NCBI GenBank assembly: GCA_013339895.1
Contig: JABACO010000016.1
Span: forward strand, 4,111,767 to 4,175,766
Length of the DNA stretch: 64,000 nucleotides
Reading direction: 5' to 3'
Origin: Ephydatia muelleri
Taxonomy: Eukaryota; Porifera; Demospongiae; Spongillida; Spongillidae
Made by a program: the position numbers and the translations under genes. Position 1 is the first letter of the stretch. Each line of letters opens with the position of its first letter. The notes under the pieces are model-generated. The model had not been told where the DNA came from. It saw nothing but the letters and a program-made list of their open reading frames with translations, and did not search any database. Of the stretch, positions 37,001-49,000 are shown piece by piece.

Positions 37001-40000
37001 CCGCACTGTGGAAGCTATGCTGGCTAAGATGGTGGGAGAGCATCATAGAGATTGGGATAAACATCTACAAAAGGCTTTATTTGCATACAGAACATCACTT
37101 CATGACACGACAGGGTACTCACCATATCTGGCTAATTTTGGATGTTCTCCAGCACTTCCTGTTGATGTCATGTTGGGCAGAGTTGATGTGGAGGAAAACA
37201 GTGACAGAACTGTCTCCCAATACATCAAGGATGTTCAGAGAACGCTTAAGGGTGTCTATGACACAATACGTATTAATCTTGAGGTGGTGCAGAAGAAAAG
37301 GAAGGATGCATATGATGGGCAATGTGCAGGAAATCGACTTTAAGATTGGGGACAGGGTGTGGCTTTTCAATCCAGCTATTAAGACTGGTCACTCTAAGAA
37401 GCTGTCATCATTGTGGAGGGGACCCTATACTGTCATTGATCGATTGAGTTCAGTCAATTACAAGATCCAATTGATTGGGACTACAAAAACTCAAATTGTT
37501 CATCGCAATCGATTGAAGATTTGTTATGGTGACCCTGAGAGGAGCAGTATACAAAGAGAACCAGAACAGTCACTTTGGGAGGGTGAGTGTTTGGAGTCAG
37601 ATGAAGTTCCTGAGCAGTTATTAGGCACAGAACACCCATCTATAAGTTCAGCAGGATTCGCATATGATGATGATTCAGATACAGATAACGCAGTGGTATC
37701 AGACGATCCGTTGGTTTATCATCGACCTCAGAGGGATCGGCATCCTCCTGTGAGATATGGACACTATTACACACATTAGAAATCTTGTGTGGAATCAAGA
37801 ACTTAATGAGGGAGTGATGTAGCATAGGTTACGTAATATATTATGTGTATTGTGTATTGCGCGGGCAACATATATAGGTTGCTTGGTAACCATAGTTGTA
37901 GGCAGATGATATATTTGTGACTGTATTGTTATGGTGCTGATAATAACGTCTGTCTGAGAACTATAGTCAGTTCGTATGCAAACTCAGGAATTCGAGTGTC
38001 ACATCAGACCTCGCACATAGTTACGCATACTTTAAGTGAGTGCGACATCGTGCGCGTGAATGTTGCAATAGTATACGGCGATGATAGCTTTGTGGCGCCT
38101 GTGTAAATGGTGTGGTCAAGTGGTACTTCAAAGAAACATGACATGTTTGGCACAAATTCATTTATAACTTATTAACGAAACGAATATACCTGAACTAACG
38201 TTTAAATAAATTAAGTACATCAGTATGTTTCCAACTAATGGGCCAAAAATGAAGGAAATCTAAATAGGGGTGTTTTGAGATATTTTGATATGTGCAAAAC
38301 AAGGGGCCAAGTTATTAATTTTATTAATGGTAACATATGCATTTTGTGAATGTTTGTCCTTCCTTGTGGTATATGCTTTTTATCATGCCAATATGAGGAT
38401 TATCGATGAAATATTACAGCATTGCTAACAACTCATACCAATGAGCGAAATCACAGGACGCACCAAAGTTGCCAAATATTTATTAATGAACCGAAGTGTT
38501 TCGGAAAATGAAACTTTGCACAATAACAACACAGTACGAGATCTCTTATATATTAGAAAATTAAAAAAATTTGACATGGTCATGGCAGAAGTTGTGTTGA
38601 TCAGGCATGGAATGTCCCAACATGATAAATCATATTGTATGTGTATTTGATTATTTGGGTAAGTTAATTCACTAATACATGACGCATAACTTATTAACAA
38701 ATAAATATTATAACATGTAGAAACACACCTGGTCAAGGTAGCATGATGGAAGCTCATTTGCATTCAAAAAGTCATCCGCAGCAAGGTATGGATCAGCTGT
38801 ATACATGTACATGAACAGTGTAAGACGTAACACACTGTATGTACATGTACAATCATTTTACAAAAAAGATACTTAAGGATGCTGAGAGTACATGCATGTG
38901 TACATACAACACCTACTGTAAGACCAGCATTATACAAATATTCTATCCCCTCCTCTCCCCTCCACTGAAATGCTAAGGAATGCAAACCATTAGATACCTG
39001 TTATTAACAGTACATTAAGAAATGCTGTGAATAAAAGCAATAATACTGATGGCAAATGCAATTTAGTAAACCAACATTCAGTGACAACTTCATAGTGCTC
39101 ATTTCCACTACATGTAACATATGTAAATACATTATTCACAACATGCAAAAGCCTAAAAACGAGGAAGGGTCAAATATGACATATCATAAATTTTAAATTT
39201 CTGACAAAAAAGCTTTTGCCCAATTTTACTTCAAAGACTCTTCAGGGTGATGTCTTGCATGTACACTGTACAGGAACATTGCAAATGTACATAATTGACT
39301 GTACTAAACCTTTCCCATTATTTATAATGATGGAGATATAGATGTAGGATCTTTCATTTTGTATCAACAATGTTTCAGTGGCAAGTAACTTGCACAAACC
39401 TAAGGTCACCATAGAATAAATTGTAAACCACAAAAGTACAAAAAAAAGGATCTTCCTGTACACAAAATCTTACATCCATGGGAACACAGCACAGAATTCA
39501 CGTTCAGCACCTACTATTTTTGTTGTATGGAAGTTTGAGCTTTCTCATCACTGGGGAACCCTCGTCAAGCTCGATGTCAAAAACATAATCATACTCCTGC
39601 AAAAATATTTAGAGTCATGTAGGCTATGAAAAAGAAATTAATGAAGTGCAAATTTCTACCTACCATGTAGATGTATGTAATGTAATACCAATGTAGAAAA
39701 TGACCTTTCTTGGAGTATAATGTTGGCCAAATAAGGATAAATGTATTACTGATGGTAATCAGAGATTGTTGTAATATGTAAACAGGGCGTTTCACACCCT
39801 GTTTATACTAGGGCATGACTCTCTCACTACTCTTCTCTAATCATTTTTAGCGGGTGAATTTTTTGCTGCAGAGTACACGTAACTTCCAAAACATGCACAG
39901 TGAAAATAATGGATCTTGTAACATTTGCCTTGAGGTTCATTGGTGGTAATAGATCTTAAAGTACTTGGATGATTGTAAGGTATTATTACTACAGTGCATC

Positions 40001-43000
40001 GCACTTACAGTGGATAACGTGATAATTGTCGCTATTTTTTTTGCATGAGTTTTTTCTGAACTGCCAAATCATAAACTAAATCTTTGACTCGGCAGAAATG
40101 CTTTGATATTACTAGCAAAATTGTGGTACAAACAATAAATAGTTTAAGAACTTCCTTTGTCATTAATGTTTACAGTTTAGTGACCCTTATCCATGTAAAA
40201 GCATTTTATCTACAAATCTGATAGACAAACGCTCTTGAGATTAGCGAAACAAATACAGCTCAATAACACACATATTTTGGCCGAGTTGGTTTTACAGTGC
40301 GGTAAAACCCAGATGCATTTTTAGAGTTTATAGCTCAAAATCAGTACCTATGTGGTTAGCATCGCCAATTGGTAACCGTGTCATTAAAACAACACAGGAA
40401 TTCACAAAATTGTCCTGAATGTGTTTCGTCTATCCATGTGTTGTTTGATTCTAGCATTTCAGATAACCTTGCTGTACAAATATGAACTCAACTGGGGCAC
40501 ACACCAAAACGCGTAGCCATTTATGTCAGTTTGCAAATTAAAATGGTGATGTAAAATTGGTATTCATTTTCTGCAAATGGATGAAGGTATCGTTAACGTT
40601 GTTGACAGTGATGGTGCAGACCGTTTATCTTTATCCCACGTGGAGGAAACTGCTTGTACATAGTCGGTCATCTAGGTCTGCAAGCGTAAAAGCAGCTGGT
40701 GCTTGGAAGTCGCTGCAGAAATGGCTACGGCCCAGGGGAAACCCTCGCAGTGCATAGAGAAACGGATGACCCATGCTGCCAAATCTAAAAAGCTGCAGGA
40801 GCATGGACGGAGAACCAAGGTAGCAATAGAAGAGAATGCTGTTAAAGAGCTGCAAAATCTGGCTGAATATGTGCCCGATCTCTCAGATACAGATGCAAGA
40901 GTATTGGCACTGCGCATGTATTACATCAAGTTGGCTGATGGGGTGTCGCCTAATGACGCACAAGAGAAAGTGGGCTAAATGTTTCTCATCTGTAAATGTA
41001 ATGGAAAGGCTGACTATGTTGAAAAGGCTCTTTCTACCTGGTTTACCAATGCTTGAACATGGGATGCGCCATTTACTACTTTGATCTTGGAAATGGCTAG
41101 GCAATTTGCTACTACTTTGGACAAGCCTGATATCACGGTTACAAATGGGTGGCTATGTCGCTAGATGACAAGAAACGGGATCTGGTATAGGAAAGGGCAT
41201 GGGGAGAAGAATGATGCTGACTATGACTATTTTCATGCATGACAGCTGTATAAACTCTTAATTTCTAGTGTAAACTGTCGACGACCTGTATCCATCTTCA
41301 ATACTGGCTTCCCGTATTATGTCAGGTATGATATTAAGTGGGATGCACTGTATTATGTAAGAACATTCAATACACGTACACGTAGAGCTGCAATATCGGT
41401 GGTGCCTTATAGCCCACATCAGTGAGAACAGCAAGGGTGCCATTGCATTGGTAAATGAAGGAGAATGTATATGTAGTGACAAAATTGTGACCGAGGTAAA
41501 CATACAACAGCATCATGTGCTGATCTATAGATAACTGTCAAAGCATGATTAGCCAGTTGACCTGCCACACATGCACCACAATTTCTGGGGGTTTTTTTCT
41601 TCTTGGTACAGAAGAATTTAATTTGGACAGCCCTCGCAAGGGTCTCGCCCTTTTCTGTTCCCTGTTGACTTTGCAATAGTGAACCCTTGTTTGTCCAGCA
41701 CTCCTTCTTTACTGCAGCAGGAGGGGCATCACTCGGGCAAAAAAAAAAAACAACCAATTGGGAAAGGGCTCGATCATCACCACGGGGTGCAGTGAGAATT
41801 CCTGTTGTCCAATTAACGCAATGCAACGCTACCTGGAGAGCTACAGGACTCCTTGACCAAGACCTGTGTATCAAGCCTGCACCAGCATCCTGGCTTGATA
41901 CACAGGTCACCCAGATGGTGGCCAGTGTCACCCCTGGTGCCTGTCTAGCCAGAGGGCTTTTCTAACTATCCTGGCTAGCCAAACCTGGACCAGTGTCCTA
42001 GCTTGGTACACAGGTCACCTGGTTTGCAGTCAGTTGTAGTTTGGCACTCGCTACTGTCCCCATGTACCGCTGGGGGATTGGGAAATGTAGCATAGGCCTG
42101 TTAGATACTCCTGCCCTTGTCTTCCAGTTGCCAAATTCAGTCAACCAGCGTACGCCATGCTTAGTATTGCATTTAGGATGCATGCAATTAGGGAATTAAT
42201 TAATAGTCAATCAAGTGTTTTGCAAATGCTGCATACTTTCCTGTTGGTATTTCTTGTTGGCAGGTTGGAGAGTGGAAAGTTCCTTGACAATGAAATAGCC
42301 CATAACGATTGGCTAACAAGAACTGAAGCAGAACTGTATGTGTGTACGATTCTTCGTAGGTTTTTCCTCCGCCTCCCCATAACACCAAAAATCCCTGAAC
42401 TGCTTAGACATCACTAGACCTCCGACGTCAAAGGTCATCTCTTCTGGGCAGTGGCACCTCTCTGCTTTTCGCTTCAGAGAGGGGAGGCGTGGAGGTAGGA
42501 TGGATTGACCCAGGTGAGGTGAGCCGGGCTTTTGAGGTCCAACGAAGGAATTGTCCGAAGTGAAAAGCAGACGTGCAGAATGCAAACTGTGTATGACAGT
42601 ACATGTATTGTCATGCTGAGTTATTATGGTACTTCAATACATGCTACTCCTTAGCCTTGGGTGTGTGTCTGTCTCGGGTACCCCTTTAGTGATCCGCCCA
42701 CCTCAGAAGGATGTGGCAGATCCTTGCACACACCCTCGGACCGGGTCGGACTTAAAGGGGGACGTTACCTAGAACACTACACAGTTGAAGAAGATATAGT
42801 TGGATCGTGCTTATGTAAATGAACCATGAATTAACCATAGCATGCAGATGTACATATAAGAATGCATTTATTTCTACATACAATGTACACTGTAAGTACA
42901 CTAACTTCCTATCACATAAATTACCTAAATATACATGTACATGATACTGTAGGTTGAAATTATTTTACATTGACCTTTCATTGATTCAAACTACAATTAC

Positions 43001-46000
43001 ATGTATTTAAAAATGCAAATGGCTATATGCTCTCTTTTATGTATCAAAAATTTATTGTTGCAACAATACATGTAAGAACACACACTTGCCTTTCCTTCAT
43101 AGACAGCTGATTTCTCTGGAGCTTTTGCAACTGCATTGCCAATCTAAGTGTCAAGACACACAAGAACACACAATTTATTAATCACACCATAACTTCCTTG
43201 ATTGAAAGCTAAGTTGGCATTGCTTTGTCACATCACACAGTGATGAAGCCAGTGGAACATAAAGGTGCATCAGTGTGGGGTGTTTCATTACTGTTAGTGC
43301 AAACACTGAATCATGAAAGTTTGTTCACATCCAATCAAATGCCATATATTTAATACTCGCTTGTGGCGTAACTAATTGTAATTGGAGGATTGAACTATAC
43401 CAACAAATCTGTACAGTAACGTCCATTTTTTTTTAAATCTGAATTCAATTTTCACCGTTGTAACGTTTGGCTAAAAGTGTCATATGCGTTTTCATATACA
43501 CTGTAGAATGTGAAAAAAATTTCTGTATTTATCAATTACAAAATCTGCAAAAACATATAATACGATATTTCCATTCTTAGATTATTTGCCACACATTAAA
43601 TGGAAAGTATTGTAGGGTTAAACTTGTACTAGTAATGACAGTGTATTAGGCATTCCAAATTATGTGATGAATTTCTATAGTGCTTCTTTTGTAGCATTTT
43701 AAAAATCGTAGTGCAGTTGGTCGTAACACATCTGAGTTGCTCAGCATGTTTGTGAACAAACAAGCAGTGTAATGTATACTAAATACATCAACAAGGGAGA
43801 GATTATGAGTTTGAAGAGGTACGTGTTGTTTATCATAGCATACTTGTACCACCGCTTCTAACTAAACACTAAAAGATTCACGTTATGTACATGTAGCCCA
43901 ACTGGATAGACTTGATTTGGAGAAATTCAAAACAGACGTTAACCCCGCCTTCTCAAGGTTTGCGTTGGGAATCCTGGCCTCAGATCAATGAAAGCAAAGA
44001 TGCTGAAAGATACTGATTCTTACATGTATAAGGCTGTATTTTTGCACCCAGTTATACTTTTGCAGAATGTCAGCGAATTCATGAACTTGAAAAATTGAAA
44101 CCCGGATGGCTAAAATATCATTTTTCGCATGTTTCTGCCAGTTCTTCTAATTCAACAATAACCATATTTAATCACTATAGTAGACAATTTGATCCGTATT
44201 TTGAAACGCTTAGAGCGCTTGCAGGCAAACATCAAAACTGCGATAAATTAAGCACAAATTTTATCGTTTTTGTATACAACTTACGCATACAAAGTTAAGT
44301 CTCATTTTCCTACTGGCATTAGTTAGACCAGTAGTAAATAGATACTATACGACGTTTTTAGTCCATAGAGATGAGATTTAGTCGCCCGGGTTTTGCAAAA
44401 CGTTAAGAACGCCCCCATATTACAGAGCGCAATGCAATAAACGGTGATGGTTGCTATGACAATTATCAATTACATTAATTTGCGGGATCATTGTACAAAC
44501 ATATGGTACAAAGAAACATAGCTATAACAACCATCCTTAAGGAAATGCGGCATCTTGTAATGGTTAAAATTGCTGATATCCCGAGCATACTGTGCATGCT
44601 AGCTACACGTACACTGTGCATGTACAATGTACATGTTACATACAGTATATATTATTCAAATGCAAATGTTCAACACCAATTACACTTAAAGACAATATCT
44701 TTGGATGAGTCTGACTTTGTGCTGCAGTACAGCACAAAAAAAATAAAGCTGCACTGAATAAAAGAATATTTGAAATACTCCTACCTTGTCCCACTGTTCA
44801 GTAACCTCATTCCACTGTGGAAAGGAAAACATTCTTATGCATTAGGGAAAAACATGTTCAGTGTACATAATAGACAGCATGGTACAGTAGTAGACCTTAG
44901 GGTCATTCCATGTCAATTCAATCAAATCTCAGATTTGCTTACAACTTCCCATATTTGTCTTGAAGGACTATGCACTTTCACAAAGTATTGCACACTATAT
45001 GTTGTTTACAAAATACGGCCCTCTGCATTTTTTTTTTGTGTGACCTTGGTGAGTTTGTTAAGCTATTGTGTGGTTCTGTTAAGGAGCAGCATATAAATAT
45101 TGTTTTATGCATAAAGGTACTGATGGGGAGCTCATTGCTGTTGATTATAGGATCAAATAGGTTAAATGTAATATTCATTTTATGTGTTGATCTGGCCCCT
45201 GTACAAAGGGGCCAATATGAAATTTTATGGGAAGTACTGTACATTGTGAGCATATACATGTAGTTAACAAAGTTTGGTTCTGGGATAATGATGGGATGGG
45301 CTAGGACATGCTGTTGAAATGTTGAAGGTATTAACGTTTCGGAACCAAACCACAAAGTTTGTTTAGGTTCAAGTGGATAGGTTTCAGCAATGTTTTTATA
45401 AACACACAAATTTTACACAACCACTTAACACTTTGAATTGGCTCTGCTTCTGTTCTGCACAACGCTTTGTTATGTAACAAAGCACTGGACAGCATTTCCT
45501 TTTAACAATAGTGGGAGAGCGCACATAATCATTCAGTCTTTGAAATGTCATGCCATGTTCTAATAAGTTCTGCTGCAACCCATTTAAATGCCACGAGAAT
45601 CTACTAAGGAGGGATTTGAGATCTGTTTTGGCAGTGGTAATTGAAAGATATCCATCATTTCACTCCATATGTACAACATGCCTAAAAACAGTAAATAACC
45701 TTCCATCTGAGGCCTCTGCTGCTTCACTAGATGATGCTAATGAATGTTCCTACCTGCAACTGACACTGATGGTGAGGATACAGAAGAGGAAGTCCACCCT
45801 CAAAGAAAGCAAGACCAGCAGAAGGTGACACAGAGTTCTGGCACTTGATCACCACTAAGTGATCAGGATGAAATGGTGCAGCAGCTCAAGGAGAAATTTG
45901 ACTCAACAACTGCAAGGAGTGAAAGACTTGGAATTTTGACTGTGTTGCCTAAAAAGATTATGGAGGTCTTTGGTGTGAATAAATACATGGCACAACAGGC

Positions 46001-49000
46001 ATCCTCTCGACTCCAAATCCAGAATGTGGGAAAATGCTACCCAAAGATACCTAAAACCTTGTGGAGAGCTTTTAGACAAGTGATGATGTTAGCCGAGCAA
46101 TGCCAGGGAAGAATGTAGTCTCCATTATGACTACTGTAGAGCAAGAGAACATTGCCAGAAGAGGCTCCTGCTATGCAACTTAAAATAGGCATATGCCCAG
46201 TTCAAGATGCTTCATCCTGGTGTAGAAGTGGGCTTTCAAAGCCTGCAGACTTGAGGCCTGAGCAGTGTGTCCTGGCAGGTGCTAGTGGCACATGTATGTA
46301 CTTTGCACCAGAACACCAAGGTACAGCTTCTTTTGAGTGGCATGTGTAGATTTTTAGCCATCAGGAACATATTCAAATCTAGTGGTTTCTAGTAATACCT
46401 TTATTGCCCACCCTATTAGAACTTTGGGGTCATTGTTAATGTATTAGAGCAATAAAAAAGGGGTACATGTACATTGCAGGTATTCTTTTTGTGCAGCTCA
46501 AGGGAAAAGGTGCAATGCATTACTATTGTGAGGCATGTGTGTGGTGTAGTATACGTTAATGCTTACGTCAGCGAAAGTCCTTATCCTCTTTGATCCCAAA
46601 AAGGAGCTACTGCTGCCTCGCCTTATGGGATTGGTGCTGTGCTTTCACTGGATGGAAGATGGCTCGGAGAAGCCGATAGCATTTGCTGCGCGCAGCCTGT
46701 CCCAGGCGGAGAGGAAATACTCTCAGTTAGAGAAGGAGGGTCTAGCTGTTGTGTTTGGAGTTAGCAAGTTTCAGCTCTATCTTCTGGGTAGAAATTTCAC
46801 TATTCTCTCTGACCACAACCGCTGCAATACATCTTCAGCACAGACCGAACCATTTCACCTATGGCATCATCACGGATTCAATGTTGGGCGTTAACTCTGA
46901 GTGCTTACTGCTATCAGATTGAGTTCAAGCCTGGAAGCCAGCAAGGCAATGTGGATGCACTGAGTAGGCTCCCACTGGACGAGGCACCCAAGGATTTTCC
47001 GGTTCCGGGAGATACCATCTGCTTGATGGAAGCTTTGGATAGCTGCGGTCCAGTTACGGCTGCAGTAATCAAGTCCTGGACCGACAAGGACCCTGTCCTG
47101 TCGCGTGTTAGAAATTTGGTACGTCACGGCAACTGGTCAGCAGCTCCTCAACACCCAGATTTTCAACCCTTCCTTCAGAGACAGTTGGAACTCAGCGTGG
47201 AAGGTGATTGCCTGCTTTGGGGGTGTCGCGTAGTGGAGCCAAAGGCTGGAAGAGCAAAGGTGTTGGAAATGTTACATGACTCCCACCCAGGCATCACAAG
47301 GATGAAGGCTATCGCCAGAAGTACAGTCTGGTGGCCAGGAATTGACAATGCACTGGCAGCTAAAGTGAAGACTTGTCAAGCCTGTCAGAGTAATAGGAAG
47401 TCTCCACCCTTGTCATTACTTCATCCATGGGAATTCCCGGCTCGCCCCTGGTCTTGTTTCCATGTAGACTTCCCTGGACCATTTCTTGGAAAGCAGTTCC
47501 TCGTGTTAGTGGATTCTTTTTCCAAGTGGTTGGAAGTTGCAGTGGTCTCTTCCTGTTCCTCCCTGCAAGCTATCAGATTCTTGTGGCACGTGTTTTGCAG
47601 AAGAGAGATCACGACAGCCATGCCAGGCCTAGGTCTTTCCAATTTGGCGATCCAGTTTATGTCAGGAATTTTAATGGCTCTCCGCAATGGGTGGTGGAGG
47701 GTTTTTCTAAACTGGCGCTGCTGGTGAAGATGCAGGATGGGAGGACTTGTCGTCGACACATCGATCATGTGAGGCCACATGCTGTTGCATTTGCGGAAGA
47801 GGAGAAGCTAGGCAGAATGGAAGGAGAAAGTAATTTGGTAGACTTCCTTCCAGACCTTGCGTTTAGTGTTGAGAGGGAGGCGGAGCTTCCAGCCGGGGAA
47901 GAACAAACCGCTGTAGAAGTACAACTGCTGCAGAAGAACAACCCGCGGCAGAACAGCCGCTGGAGGCGGTAGGCGATCAGGGTCATAGCGAAATTTCTGC
48001 TGAACCACAGTCAAGTGTTACCCAGGATGACAGTGCAGTCTCAGAACAGGTGCTGGAGGAGCAACAAAGTCTGCAGCCTAAGGATTCTACTTCACCAGTG
48101 GCAGTAGTTCCGGCTGATGTCTCCCTGGAGGCGGAGCAACCTCCACCGCAGGCCCCGCCCAGACGTTCATCTCGTTGACGTCACCCCCCAGACTGCTTTG
48201 GGCTAACAGGGGAGGAGTGTAGTATACGTCAATGCTGACGTAATGCGACCATATCAGCTGGACTTCATCGTAAAGAACAATAGTCTTTGTGTGCAAGCCA
48301 GAGGCGGCCGCCGAAGATTCTAGATAAACACTTACTATTTATATGTATATGTCATTGTGCATGGAGTTGAGTCAGTGTCCCGTGTTGTGTATAGTGTCTT
48401 GTGTAGATTATAGTTGTGTGCCGTGTCCGCTACTCGAGCGTGCAACCAGGATTCGTGTCGGGGCGATACTACATTTGGATATCTCAAAATCCTCCAGTGT
48501 TGTCATATGTGGGAATTAGAACGACGTACTGCTTGCCATGTCTGAATGCACCACTAACAGTCTGACATTTCTTTTAATGGAACTCAGTTGCTTCTTGTCT
48601 GGGAGAAGGGGAGCATTTTGTATCTTATGTTCATTCCAAAGATGATTAAACAAATTAAATTTGGATTTGTGATACTTTGAAGGCTTTGTACAAAAGTTTT
48701 GGAAATTGATGGGAAAGTTTCAAAATCAAGAGGGACTATGAGAAGTGAAACGGGATTAACTCAATCTCCTATTTTTACATTTCATGTGCATACCTTAGGG
48801 GTGTTTACAAATTACTTACAAGCTGAATACAGGACTGCATGGAAAGAGAGCATGAGGACGATTTCACAGTAATTGAATTATGTGGTTCCTAGCACCCTGC
48901 TGGGTTGATGGGAAAAGGTGGCTGCCTCACACCATGCTGGCACTTCAAAGCTATGGACCATATATCCAGCCCCAATGCAGCACTTCGAACAGATAAGATG

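Larger units (their letters stand above)
33104..37964 (+). mobile_element. Ty3/Gypsy LTR retrotransposon, near full length
   Basis: LTRs of about 150 bp lie at 33104-33254 and 37818-37964. They begin TGTAGCATAGG and are identical over 147 aligned bases except for one 1-base gap. A primer site (TGGTGTCAGAAGTGAAG) follows the 5' LTR and a purine tract (GAGGGAGTGA) precedes the 3' LTR. The internal order is gag, protease, RT, RNase H, integrase: the chromodomain-less Gypsy layout, ending in a GPY/F-like module (SLWRGPYTVIDRL). Single-base frameshifts and stops break the coding region in at least eight places. The 3' LTR lacks the last few bases present in the 5' copy. Confidence 0.93.

Noticed and set aside
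44978-45409. 143-codon minus-strand frame next to PLAA exon 13
   Set aside because: It overlaps plus-strand frames of similar length in AT-rich DNA, shows no domain and does not fit PLAA between exons 12 and 13.
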